From Mycolicibacterium sp. TY81 (lineage in GTDB: Bacteria > Actinomycetota > Actinomycetes > Mycobacteriales > Mycobacteriaceae), in the NCBI RefSeq assembly GCF_018326285.1, contig NZ_AP023362.1, positions 4,464,001 to 4,528,000 on the forward strand: DNA of 64,000 nt, in the 5' to 3' direction. Both the position numbers and the translations under genes were made by a program. Each line of letters starts with the position of its first letter. Within the stretch, counting starts at the first letter, position 1. Shown piece after piece: positions 9,909-17,823 of the stretch. The notes beneath the pieces were generated by a model. The model saw only the letters and a program-made list of their open reading frames with translations, made no database searches and was not told the DNA's origin.

Positions 9909-12251
9909 GTGACGCAGGGAGAGTCGAACTTCGGGCGCGAGCTGCTGGCCTCGGCTCTCGATGGCACCCCGGCCGGCGAGCAGCCGCTGCGGCACGTCGC
10001 CGACCTGCCGCCACGACAGGCGCGCCGAATGCCGTGGCCCACTTGGGTTGGCGCCGAGGTGGCGCAGGCCTTCACCGATCGTGGTGTGGCACAGCCGTGG
10101 TCGCACCAGGTGGCCGCGGCCGAGTTGGCGCATGCCGGGCGGCATGTGGTGATCGCGACGGGCACGGCGTCCGGTAAATCCCTGGCCTACCAACTGCCGA
10201 TCCTGCATGCGTTGCAAACCGATGCGCACGCCCGCGCCCTGTACCTGTCCCCCACCAAGGCGCTGGGCCACGACCAGCTGCGGGCCGCGCAGTCGCTGTG
10301 CGCCACGATTCCCGGCCTCAACAACACCGCACCGTCTGCCTACGACGGCGACAGCTCAACCGAGGCAAGGCAATTCGCCAGGGAGCGGTCCCGGTGGATC
10401 TTCTCGAATCCCGACATGGTGCACCTGTCCCTGCTGCGCAACCACTCCCGGTGGGCGGTGTTCCTGCGGCAACTCAAGTACGTGGTGATCGACGAATGCC
10501 ACTACTACCGCGGCATTTTCGGTTCCAACGTGGCGATGGTGCTGCGCCGGCTGCTACGGCTGTGCGACCGGTACGGGTCCGCACCCACGGTGGTGTTCGC
10601 CAGCGCCACCACGGCCGCGCCGGCACAGACGGCGTCCGAGTTGCTCGGCCAGACCGTCACCGCCATCACCGAGGACGGGTCGCCGCACGGCGGCCGCACG
10701 GTGGCGCTGTGGGAGCCCGCGCTGCTCACCGATCTGATCGGCGAGAACGGCGCCCCGGTGCGCCGGGCCGCGGGCACCGAGGCCTCGCGCGTGATGGCCG
10801 ACCTGATCGCCGAGGGCGCCCGCACCCTGACCTTCGTCCGCTCGCGCATCGGCGCCGAGTTGACGGCGCTGGGCGCGCGGGCCCGGCTGGAGAACGTCGC
10901 ACCCGACCTGGCCCCGCTGGTGGCGTCGTACCGCGCGGGGTACCTCGCCGAGGACCGCCGGGCGCTGGAACATGCACTCACGGAAGGCGAATTGCGCGGC
11001 CTGGCGACCACGAACGCCCTGGAACTCGGCGTCGACATCGCCGGACTGGACGCGGTGGTGCTGGCCGGGTTCCCCGGCACCGTGGCGTCCTTCTGGCAGC
11101 AGGCCGGCCGGGCCGGACGGCGCGGTCAGAGTGCGCTGATCGTGCTGATCGCGCGCGACGACCCCCTCGACACCTATCTGGTGCACCATCCCGCCGCGCT
11201 GCTGGACAAGCCCATCGAACGGATCGTCATCGATCCCGCCAACCCCTTCGTGCTGTCACCGCAATTACTGTGCGCGGCAACCGAACTCCCACTTACCCCG
11301 GCCGAGGTGCGGATGTGGGACGCCGAAGCGGTGGCCGAATCCCTCGTCGACGACGGCCTGCTGCGCAAGCGTCCCGCCGGCTACTTCCCGGCGCCCGGCG
11401 TGGATCCGCATCCCGCGGTGGACATCCGGGGCTCGTCCGGCGGGCAGATCGCCATCCTGGAGTCCGGAACCGGACGCATGCTGGGCAGCACCGGTGCCGG
11501 GCAGGCGCCCGCGTCGGTGCATCCGGGCGCCGTCCACCTGCACCAGGGTGAGACGTTCCTGGTCGACGCTCTCGATTTCGAGGCCGGCGTCGCCTTCGTG
11601 CACGCCGAGGATCCCGGGTACACCACGTCGGCCCGGGAGGTCACCGATATCAGCGTGCGCGGTACCGGAGAGATCCACCGGTTCGGGCCCGTCGCCATCG
11701 GTCTGGTCCCGGTTTCGGTGTCCAACACCGTCGTGGGCTTCCTGCGCCGGGCCATGGACGGCACCGTGCTCGATTTCGTCGACCTGGACATGCCCACGCG
11801 CACGCTGGACACCATGGCGGTCATGTGCACCATGACCCCGGAGATATTGCTGGACAAGGGGATTGATCCACTGCGCGTACCCGGTGCACTGCACGCCGCC
11901 GAGCATGCCGCGATAGGTCTGCTGCCACTGGTGGCCAGCTGCGACCGGGGCGACATCGGTGGGGTGTCGACCGCAGCCGGCCCCGCTCCCGGCGACTTGT
12001 CCGGTCTGCCAACGATTTTCGTGTACGACGGCTATCCGGGCGGCGCCGGGTTCGCCGACCGCGGGTTCCGGCAGCTGTCCACCTGGTGGGCCGCGACGGC
12101 CGCGGCGATCGCAGCATGTGAGTGCCGTCACGGTTGCCCCTCCTGTGTGCAATCGCCCAAGTGCGGCAACGCGAACGATCCCCTGGACAAAGCCGGTGCT
12201 GTCCAGGTACTTCGCCTGGTAGTGGACACTTTGGCGGCCCACGGCAGGTAG
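9909..12251 (+). CDS. DEAD/DEAH-box DNA repair helicase of the MrfA (DUF1998) family
   Basis: A 780-aa orthologue of Rv3649, starting at GTG 9909. The open frame extends to 9699 but overlaps cspA and its leader. Helicase motifs are Q-like PWSHQ, Walker A ATGTASGKS, DECH in VVIDECHYY, SATT as motif III, TNALELGVDI as motif IV/V and QQAGRAGRRGQ as motif VI. The C-terminus has the four-cysteine cluster CxC...CPSCVQSPKCG that binds metal in the MrfA/YprA family. In Bacillus MrfA excises mitomycin C adducts; a similar repair role is inferred here. It is divergent from cspA with about 180 nt between them. Confidence 0.9.
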   Translation: MTQGESNFGRELLASALDGTPAGEQPLRHVADLPPRQARRMPWPTWVGAEVAQAFTDRGVAQPWSHQVAAAELAHAGRHVVIATGTASGKSLAYQLPILHALQTDAHARALYLSPTKALGHDQLRAAQSLCATIPGLNNTAPSAYDGDSSTEARQFARERSRWIFSNPDMVHLSLLRNHSRWAVFLRQLKYVVIDECHYYRGIFGSNVAMVLRRLLRLCDRYGSAPTVVFASATTAAPAQTASELLGQTVTAITEDGSPHGGRTVALWEPALLTDLIGENGAPVRRAAGTEASRVMADLIAEGARTLTFVRSRIGAELTALGARARLENVAPDLAPLVASYRAGYLAEDRRALEHALTEGELRGLATTNALELGVDIAGLDAVVLAGFPGTVASFWQQAGRAGRRGQSALIVLIARDDPLDTYLVHHPAALLDKPIERIVIDPANPFVLSPQLLCAATELPLTPAEVRMWDAEAVAESLVDDGLLRKRPAGYFPAPGVDPHPAVDIRGSSGGQIAILESGTGRMLGSTGAGQAPASVHPGAVHLHQGETFLVDALDFEAGVAFVHAEDPGYTTSAREVTDISVRGTGEIHRFGPVAIGLVPVSVSNTVVGFLRRAMDGTVLDFVDLDMPTRTLDTMAVMCTMTPEILLDKGIDPLRVPGALHAAEHAAIGLLPLVASCDRGDIGGVSTAAGPAPGDLSGLPTIFVYDGYPGGAGFADRGFRQLSTWWAATAAAIAACECRHGCPSCVQSPKCGNANDPLDKAGAVQVLRLVVDTLAAHGR

Positions 12252-12306
12252 GCGGCGGGCCGACACCGGACAGAGCAAAGAGCGCCGAAACGGATAAACT
12301 ACGACC

Positions 12307-13347
12307 ATGACGGACGACTGGCTCCTCGTCGAGACCCTCGGCGCCGAACCTGCCGTCGTCGCGTTAGGGCAGCAAACCCAGGACATGGTTCCCATCAGCA
12401 CTTTCCTGCGGCGCAACGCGAGTCTGATGGCCATCCAGTCGGCGATCGGGGAAACCGTGCGCGCCGGTCTGCCACTGACGAGCATCACGCCCAAGAGCGA
12501 CCGGGTGATCCGGACCGAAGTGGTGCAGATGACCGACGGCCGCATACATGGCGTCCACGTCTGGGTCGGCGCTCCCGATGCCGACCCACCGGACCGGATG
12601 ATCCCCGGCCCGCTGAAGTGGGACCTGACCAACGGCATCGCGACCGACACCATGGAGTCGCTGGCCAACAGCGGTCTCAACCCGGCGGCCGAGGCCACGC
12701 ACGGCCGGGCGTTCGCCGACGACCTGCAGACCCGCAAGCTCAACCCGAACGAGGCGCGGGTCATCTCGGCCGTGCTCAAACCCGAACCCGGCCAAACCTT
12801 CACCAGCACTTGGGAAATGACCGATTTCCGGGGCCGGCCCATTAGCGTCGGATTCGCCGCACGGGTGCTGAACGAGCCCGACGAGGACGATCAGGATCGG
12901 CTGATCTGCCGGGCCATGAACTGGCGCGGCGTGCGCGACACGTCGGCGGCCGATCCGCTCGACCGGGCTCAGCAACTCGCGGGCGGCCCGGCCGTCCCGG
13001 GCGTGTACCGGGCCCTGGTGGACCTGAACACCTGGAAGCTCATCAATTGGGTCGACGAGCCCTGTCCGCTCTTCGACTGGAGCGCCGACGCGACGTCCGA
13101 AACCGTGGTGCACCCCAACGAGATCGCCGAGATGGCCGTCATGACGGTCGAATTCGGCAGCGGACCGACGTCACGCGTGCTCCGGCTACGCGCCAACGAC
13201 GGCGGGTGGGTGCCGATTCACGTCACCGCACACCGGCTCCAGGTCGCCGACGACACCTTCGCCGGCCTGCTGTCCCTGCGGCTGCCCACCTACGGTGAGC
13301 TGGTGGCGGCCGGGGACCGGCTGAACGACGACCTGCCGGAATCCTGA
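12307..13347 (+). CDS. Rv3651-like protein with tandem PAS/GAF-like domains
   Basis: A 346-aa soluble protein beginning MTDDWLLVETLG at ATG 12307. Length and position after the helicase match Rv3651, whose crystal structure shows a PAS-like N-terminal domain followed by further PAS/GAF-like domains. No kinase, cyclase or DNA-binding motif is present, so it is probably a ligand-sensing or scaffold protein. The middle region (residues about 100-150) is Asn/Ala-rich and the C-terminal third (residues 240-340) has a beta-rich PAS-like pattern. Function is unknown. Confidence 0.75.
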   Translation: MTDDWLLVETLGAEPAVVALGQQTQDMVPISTFLRRNASLMAIQSAIGETVRAGLPLTSITPKSDRVIRTEVVQMTDGRIHGVHVWVGAPDADPPDRMIPGPLKWDLTNGIATDTMESLANSGLNPAAEATHGRAFADDLQTRKLNPNEARVISAVLKPEPGQTFTSTWEMTDFRGRPISVGFAARVLNEPDEDDQDRLICRAMNWRGVRDTSAADPLDRAQQLAGGPAVPGVYRALVDLNTWKLINWVDEPCPLFDWSADATSETVVHPNEIAEMAVMTVEFGSGPTSRVLRLRANDGGWVPIHVTAHRLQVADDTFAGLLSLRLPTYGELVAAGDRLNDDLPES

Positions 13348-13359
13348 CCCAGACGAGTC

Positions 13360-13848
13360 CTATTCGGCGCCAGCCGGATTCGCCCCGTCGAACGGCAACA
13401 GGCGCCGCGCTCCCGGACCTTCGGCGGCGAGCGTGTCGCCGGGGTTGATGACCAGACAGTGGTTGAGCGAGATACACCCGCACCCGATGCACTGGTCCAT
13501 CTCCGACTGCAGCCGCTCCAGTTCGAGCTGCCGTTCACGCAGTTGCGCCCGCCAGCGCTTGTTGAGCCTGGTCCAGTCGCGCAGTGACGGCATCCGGTCG
13601 TCGGGCAGCGTCTGAAAGTGCTCGGCCACCTCACTGAGCGGAATGCCGAGCCGCTTCGCCACCTGGATGACGGCGATGCGACGCTCGAGGTGACGTGGGT
13701 ACAACCGCGTCCCGCCCGACGTGCGCTCGGGGTGGATCAGCCCTTTTCGCTCGTAGAAGTGCAACGCGGACGCGGAGACTCCTGTCCGCTTGACGATCTC
13801 CCCGATGGTCAGGAGGTCGGTCGGACCCATGCGCTTGATCTCAACCAT
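13360..13848 (-). CDS. soxR: Redox-sensitive MerR-family regulator SoxR
   Basis: A 162-aa protein. The N-terminal winged helix-turn-helix (LTIGEIVKRTGVSASALHFYERKGLI) is typical of MerR/SoxR. The C-terminal [2Fe-2S] motif C-x2-C-x-C-x5-C is seen as CIGCGCISLNHC. A long dimerisation helix (residues about 85-120) lies between them. It senses redox-cycling compounds through the cluster. Start ATG 13848 lies 7 nt after a TAGAAT -10 box, suggesting leaderless transcription, and it sits inside a perfect SoxR box. No second SoxR target gene is visible next door. Confidence 0.92.
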   Translation of the reverse strand: MVEIKRMGPTDLLTIGEIVKRTGVSASALHFYERKGLIHPERTSGGTRLYPRHLERRIAVIQVAKRLGIPLSEVAEHFQTLPDDRMPSLRDWTRLNKRWRAQLRERQLELERLQSEMDQCIGCGCISLNHCLVINPGDTLAAEGPGARRLLPFDGANPAGAE

Positions 13849-13861
13849 AGTTGAGATTCTA
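13839..13861 (-). promoter_or_regulatory. SoxR box and leaderless promoter overlapping the soxR start codon
   Basis: On the minus strand the -10 hexamer TAGAAT (13861-13856) is followed by 7 nt and then ATG. The 18-bp element TCTCAA-CTATGG-TTGAGA (13856-13839) is a perfect inverted repeat with the half-site and spacing of the known SoxR box CCTCAA-N6-TTGAGG. The start codon lies in its spacer. This placement would block transcription initiation rather than activate it, so autorepression is inferred. Confidence 0.7.
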
Positions 13862-13958
13862 CGGTAGTGACATGGCAAGTGACACAACGACCGATCGGCC
13901 CGGGTGGGGTGATCTGTTCTTCTGCGTCCTCCTGATCGTTGTGGCCACCGCGCTGCCG

Positions 13959-14273
13959 TCAGCCTGGCCCGGCGCGGGCCCGGCCGTGCGCGTCGCCGAG
14001 GTGCCAGCGACCGAATCGCACCGGCACCTCCACGTCGACCACCACATCCAGCCGCTGCACCGCGCAGTGCCCAACCCGGCTGCCCATGGCTTCGGCGACC
14101 GCGGCCGCCCGGCCACAGGATTGGCCGGGTCCGGCAGCCAGTGCGCCCGCGGCGGCGAGTGCGGCCAGGTCGGCCGCTGACTGGGCGCGATGCCGGCCGA
14201 TCACCGCGGCACCGACCGCGGCCGCCCCGGTCATGAGCCCGATCAGCACCACGATGAGCGCGACCGCGAACAC
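13959..14273 (-). CDS. TadE/TadG-like pilus-assembly membrane protein, Rv3654c-like
   Basis: About 104 aa from GTG 14273. One N-terminal membrane segment (FAVALIVVLIGLMTGAA) is followed by the typical TadG helix HRAQSAADLAALAAAGALAAG, a cysteine pair and a beta-rich tail. Seven codons before the GTG (NLARDERGSAT) look conserved, but the only possible upstream start in them is a CTG, so the true start is uncertain. It is the last gene of the tad operon, 19 nt after the TadE-like gene. It would be a minor pilin-like component at the membrane. Confidence 0.7.
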   Translation of the reverse strand: MFAVALIVVLIGLMTGAAAVGAAVIGRHRAQSAADLAALAAAGALAAGPGQSCGRAAAVAEAMGSRVGHCAVQRLDVVVDVEVPVRFGRWHLGDAHGRARAGPG

Positions 14274-14292
14274 CGTCGCCGAGCCGCGTTCG

Positions 14293-14634
14293 TCACGCGC
14301 CAGGTTCGGGTACTGCGACGGCCTCGGCCCCCACGGTGACGCCGGGCAGCAGCGGTGCGGGGACGCGGACCCGCGCGATGATTCGCCCACCGTCGCGCCG
14401 CACCTCGACCGAGGCCCCGTCGGGGCCGGTGCGCTGGGCCGTGTCGACGGCTGCCCGCTCGTCGCCGCGGGCCGCGAGCCGGGCCGCTTCCCGGGCCGCG
14501 TCGATGCAACGCACCTGAGCCGAGACCGCGGCGAGCCCGCCGATACCGAGCACCGCGACCGTGATGAGTGCGGCAACCGAGAACGCCGCCTCGACCGTGA
14601 CGCCACCCCGGTCATCACTTGGTGGTGAGGGCAC
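14293..14634 (-). CDS. TadE-like minor pilin, Rv3655c-like
   Basis: A 113-aa protein with the TadE-type leader DDRGGVTVEAAFSVAALITV: a Gly before a Val-Glu-Ala hydrophobic segment, with the conserved Glu at +5. One membrane helix is followed by CIDAAREAARLAARGD and a small beta-rich domain. It overlaps the end of the flp-like gene by 20 nt, so translation is likely coupled. In Tad systems TadE/TadF pseudopilins are cleaved by TadV and prime the pilus. No prepilin peptidase gene is seen in this window. Confidence 0.78.
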   Translation of the reverse strand: MPSPPSDDRGGVTVEAAFSVAALITVAVLGIGGLAAVSAQVRCIDAAREAARLAARGDERAAVDTAQRTGPDGASVEVRRDGGRIIARVRVPAPLLPGVTVGAEAVAVPEPGA

Positions 14635-14815
14635 GGGCGATGATGTTGGTCAGTGCGCTGACAATCGAGTCCCCCGTGACCACCGTGTAGAGGATCGCGC
14701 CGAACGCCGCGGCCGCCACCGTGCCGATGGCATATTCGACGGTCGACATTCCGCTCTCATCGGTGAGCAGCATGGTCGCCCGCGCCTCGAGCGCGCGAAA
14801 GCTGGTCATCTTCAT
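14615..14815 (-). CDS. Flp pilin-like protein (DUF4244), Rv3656c-like
   Basis: A 66-aa protein with a very strong ribosome site (AGGGGAGGAAAAACC before ATG). The leader ends at DESGMSTVEYAIGTVAAAA: Gly, then a mature N-terminus with Glu-Tyr at +5/+6, followed by one hydrophobic helix. This is the Flp/type IVb prepilin signature. Its small size and the strong ribosome site fit a major pilin. It lies 37 nt after tadC in the same operon. Confidence 0.82.
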   Translation of the reverse strand: MKMTSFRALEARATMLLTDESGMSTVEYAIGTVAAAAFGAILYTVVTGDSIVSALTNIIARALTTK

Positions 14816-14827
14816 GGTTTTTCCTCC

Positions 14828-14853
14828 CCTTGTTGCGATCCCTTGTTGCGATC
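14828..14853. repeat. Perfect 13-nt tandem duplication at the tadC stop
   Basis: The unit CCTTGTTGCGATC occurs twice head to tail (14828-14840 and 14841-14853). It straddles the gap between the tadC stop codon and the flp ribosome site. It looks like a recent slippage or duplication. Confidence 0.85.
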
Positions 14854-15421
14854 AGAACACCCCGGACCGGAACACGTCACCGGCCAGCCCGGCGACCACC
14901 GGCACGATGCCGAGACAGACGAATGCCGGCAGATAGCAGAGCCCGAGCGGACCGGCGATCAACACATTGGCCCGCTCGGCGGCCGCGTCCGCCGCGTCCC
15001 CGGCGTCGGCCCTGGCCTGCTCGGCCAGTTCGGCGACGCCCTGCGCCATCGCGGCGCCCGACGCCGCTGACCGCCGCGCCAGCCGCAGCAGTGCGATCAC
15101 GTGCGGGTCCGTACCGCGCGCCGGCTCGGCCCAGGCCGTCGCCGGGCCGGCACCCAGGGCCAGGAGTTCGGCCGCGCGACGCAGCACAGCTGCCAGACCA
15201 GCCGGCGCCGACGCGACCGCCGCCCCGGCCGCCGCACCGGTCGCCATGCCTGCCGAAAGGCAGGCTGCCAGCACGTCCAAGCTCGACGGCACCGCCAATG
15301 GGTCGTCGGGCGCCGCGGACGGCGAGGGCCGGTCCGGCGGGCGGGGCCGGATTCGGTGCACCGCCGGCCCGGGGATCAGCAGAATCGCCACGGCGAGCAG
15401 GAGAACCGGCATCGCGCTCAT
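14852..15421 (-). CDS. TadC-like inner-membrane platform protein, Rv3657c-like
   Basis: About 189 aa from ATG 15421, whose ATGA overlaps the tadB stop; an upstream in-frame start at 15472 is less likely. It has an N-terminal hydrophobic segment, then the type II secretion F-domain helices (residues about 50-140, including ALLRLARRSAASGAAMAQGV), then a C-terminal membrane pair. Together with TadB it forms the inner-membrane platform on which the TadA ATPase acts. Confidence 0.82.
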   Translation of the reverse strand: MSAMPVLLLAVAILLIPGPAVHRIRPRPPDRPSPSAAPDDPLAVPSSLDVLAACLSAGMATGAAAGAAVASAPAGLAAVLRRAAELLALGAGPATAWAEPARGTDPHVIALLRLARRSAASGAAMAQGVAELAEQARADAGDAADAAAERANVLIAGPLGLCYLPAFVCLGIVPVVAGLAGDVFRSGVF

Positions 15422-16206
15422 CGCTGCGCCCGCGTGATGATCCGGTCCGACCACAGCAACCCGAGGCAGCACAGCACCACACCGACCGCCAGCACGGCCG
15501 CGCCCTCGCCCAGCAGGAAGCGCACGGGGTGCGCACCGATCAACTGCCCCAACACAATTCCGAGTGCGGGCAGCCCCGACAGCACGGCTGCCGTCGTTCG
15601 CGCACCTGCCATGCCCGCCCGGATCCGCGACGTGAAGCGTTCACGTGCAACGACGTCACGCTCAGCGGCGCGCATCAGCGGGGCGATGGCCAGGCCGTGG
15701 TCGAGCGCCAACTGCCAGTACACGGCGAGGCGCTGCCAATGGGCCGGCAGCGCCGACGATGCCGCGACGGCGCGCAGACCGGCCGAGACGTCGGCCCCCA
15801 GCCGCGCCCGCGCCGCGACCTCCCCCAACGCCACCGCGACGGGCCCGTCCACTTCATGGGCCGCGGCATCGAACGCCGCGACCGGATGCGCCCCGGCCCG
15901 CAATTCGCCGACCAGAATGCCGAGTGCACCCTGCAGGGTCTGTGCTTCCTCGGCACGCTGCGCCGCCTGCCGCGAGCGCCGCCACCGGAGCCCGGCGGTC
16001 CCGACCACCGCCGCCCCGGCCAGCAGCACCGGCAGCGACAGGACGACGAGCGCCACGACGGCGAGCACGGCCGCCACCGACCAGAGCAACCGCGGTCCAC
16101 TGCGAGAACCCGCTCCCGCCAAGCGTTTTCGATGTCCCAACCGCGTTGGCCCACACGGGCCGGGCGCGACCAGCACAGCCAGCGCCAACAGCAGCGCGGC
16201 ACTCAC
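15418..16206 (-). CDS. TadB-like inner-membrane platform protein, Rv3658c-like
   Basis: A 262-aa protein starting at GTG 16206 within a GTGA overlap with the tadA stop. It has N-terminal membrane segments (residues 1-15 and 40-70), a cytoplasmic T2SSF domain (LGILVGELRAGAHPVAAF ... ALDHGLAIAPLMRAAERDV) and two C-terminal membrane helices. This is the TadB half of the pilus platform. The protein itself is intact, but its operon promoter is probably upstream of ssd, now 6.6 kb further away because of the element in tadA. Confidence 0.85.
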   Translation of the reverse strand: MSAALLLALAVLVAPGPCGPTRLGHRKRLAGAGSRSGPRLLWSVAAVLAVVALVVLSLPVLLAGAAVVGTAGLRWRRSRQAAQRAEEAQTLQGALGILVGELRAGAHPVAAFDAAAHEVDGPVAVALGEVAARARLGADVSAGLRAVAASSALPAHWQRLAVYWQLALDHGLAIAPLMRAAERDVVARERFTSRIRAGMAGARTTAAVLSGLPALGIVLGQLIGAHPVRFLLGEGAAVLAVGVVLCCLGLLWSDRIITRAQR

Positions 16207-16514
16207 GACCGGCCCCGTGCAGCCAGCAGCTCGCTCAGCGCGGGCATGCCCGGACCGGCTCCCCGGTCGACGTGCCAGGCGGTCACGACCGTGACGGTCC
16301 CGTCCGTGGCCCGGCGCAGCACCGCGACCTCACTCAGGTGCCGGTGCCCGTCGCGGGTCCGCGCGGTGTGCAGCACCACCTGGCACGCGGCCGCCAGTTG
16401 CGAATGCAGTGCGGCGCGGTCCAACCCGCCGACCGCGGCGAGCGCTTCCATGCGGGCGGGCACCTCGGCGGGGCTGTTCGCATGCACCGTCCCGGCCCCG
16501 CCCTCGTGGCCGGT
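16203..16514 (-). pseudogene. tadA: tadA, 3' fragment (codons after the insertion)
   Basis: These 104 codons encode the C-terminal part of the Tad secretion ATPase: TGHEGGAGTVHANSPAEVP, then a helical region and a final beta domain. They continue exactly, in frame, the codons at 23140-23994 if 16515-23139 is removed (855 + 312 nt). An internal ATG or GTG near 16487 could start a short product, but it would lack Walker A and Walker B. The gene is therefore broken by the mobile element. Confidence 0.92.
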
Positions 16515-16515
16515 C

Positions 16516-16524
16516 TTAGCTGCC
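16516..16524 (+). repeat. Left terminal inverted repeat of the element
   Basis: TTAGCTGCC starts one base inside the left tadA junction. The right end, read inwards, has TTAGTTGCC (8 of 9 identical). It is a candidate recombinase core-binding site. Confidence 0.6.
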
Positions 16525-16580
16525 TATTGCGTGAACGTTCGGTACGTTCGCGGCGAGCCTGTTCCCCTGTGTCACGAACT

Positions 16581-16615
16581 CCACGTAGCAATGCGTTCGT
16601 CACATTGCTACGTGG
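16581..16615 (+). promoter_or_regulatory. 13-bp perfect hairpin covering the upstream side of the tnpA ribosome site
   Basis: CCACGTAGCAATG (16581-16593) and CATTGCTACGTGG (16603-16615) form a perfect stem with a 9-nt loop. The end of the 3' arm overlaps the first bases of GGGAGG, the ribosome site of the TTG start at 16627. It could limit tnpA translation or be a recombinase arm-binding site. Confidence 0.6.
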
Positions 16616-16626
16616 GAGGTGCGGAC

Positions 16627-17823
16627 TTGCTCGAAGGTGGATTCACTGTCCGGAGGATTGGTCACGCGGGCGGCCGGCAGTCGTACTGGATTTTCACGCC
16701 GTCAGGGGAACTGCACCGGCCGTCGCTGGATGTCTTGACCCGGTTTGGCCCGTCAACCCAAGAAACGTATGCCTACAGCCTGGTTGATCACCTGAATTGG
16801 CTTCATGTGAATCGCAAGCCCACCACCGCGGTGACGCTGGATGACCTGCGCCGCTATATGAATGGGCTCACCGGCGCAGCGGATGGTGTCTACGGCGTGC
16901 CGTGGCGAGCACCGAAGCAAAAACCGTTGGGCGCGGCGGCAGCAGCCAACGTGGCCACCATCGTGAAGGTCTACTACCTCGCCCTGGCGGCGAACGGACA
17001 GGCCAGCGGCGAACTGGTCGCCGGCTTCGAGACCGCGCCCAGGACGTCGAAACACAAAGGCTCGCGGCAGGTCACATCAAATCCGTTGGCGCCCCGCAAG
17101 TCTGCACGCCGACCACGATTCCTGGCGGACGCGGTGGTCGCGTCGTTGTTCGAGCCGTCGGTGCTGACCACCGCACGCGATCTGATGATCGTCACATGGC
17201 TTCACGACGGTGGCATGCGGGTCGGCGGCATGTGCGGCCTGCGTTTTTGCGACCTTCACCTGTCCGACAACCACCCGTGCGGCCAACGCGCCGACCCGCA
17301 TATCCATATAGTCGGCCGGGATGACAACCCCAACCGGGCACGAGCCAAGGCGTATGCGTCTGCCGGTCTGAGCGTGGACGGCTATGTCCTGGACGGGGTG
17401 ATCCGAGCGGTGAGCCCGGCGATGATCAGTACGTTCTACGGATATTTGCTTGACGAGTACCACCCGATTGCGCATTTGGTTGACCACGAGCAGGTGCTGG
17501 TGCATGTGCAGGGTTCGTCGCCGGGGCGGGCGCTGAGCACCTCGGCTGTGCGCAAGATGCTGCGCCGGTCGTGTGAGCGGGCCGGTCTCAATGCCCGGAT
17601 CACCCCGCACGCGTTCCGTCACCGGGCTGCTGCGGCCTTGTACGCGGCGACGGATTTCAACGCGGAGATGGTTGCTCAGGAGTTCGGCTGGAGCAGTCCG
17701 TCGATGGTCACTGAGTTGTACGGGAAGTCGGCGAACCGAGAAGCGATGCAGCACCTGCACCGCTTGTGGGAAACGGCGCCCGGCTTGACCACCGGCACCA
17801 GCGGTGACGGAGCCCAGGCATGA
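16627..17823 (+). CDS. tnpA: TnpA-type tyrosine recombinase
   Basis: A 398-aa protein. TTG 16627 is chosen because GGGAGGT lies 6 nt upstream; ATG 16591 in the same frame lies inside a hairpin and lacks a ribosome site. The N-terminal SAM-like core-binding domain (STQETYAYSLVDHLNWL) precedes a catalytic domain with Arg about 198 (GGMRVGG), His-x-x-Arg about 328-331 (HAFRH), a Trp in the late His/Trp position (FGWSS) and nucleophile Tyr about 365 (TELYGK). It shares ATGA with the next gene. Together with TnpB it would catalyse excision and insertion. Confidence 0.88.
   Translation: MLEGGFTVRRIGHAGGRQSYWIFTPSGELHRPSLDVLTRFGPSTQETYAYSLVDHLNWLHVNRKPTTAVTLDDLRRYMNGLTGAADGVYGVPWRAPKQKPLGAAAAANVATIVKVYYLALAANGQASGELVAGFETAPRTSKHKGSRQVTSNPLAPRKSARRPRFLADAVVASLFEPSVLTTARDLMIVTWLHDGGMRVGGMCGLRFCDLHLSDNHPCGQRADPHIHIVGRDDNPNRARAKAYASAGLSVDGYVLDGVIRAVSPAMISTFYGYLLDEYHPIAHLVDHEQVLVHVQGSSPGRALSTSAVRKMLRRSCERAGLNARITPHAFRHRAAAALYAATDFNAEMVAQEFGWSSPSMVTELYGKSANREAMQHLHRLWETAPGLTTGTSGDGAQA

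Noticed and set aside
14830..16560. Very long plus-strand open frame leading into tnpA (997 codons in all)
   Set aside because: It is antisense to tadC, tadB and the tadA fragment, Arg/Pro/Ala-rich with no domain. Only the part from about 16591-16627 has a ribosome site and recombinase features.
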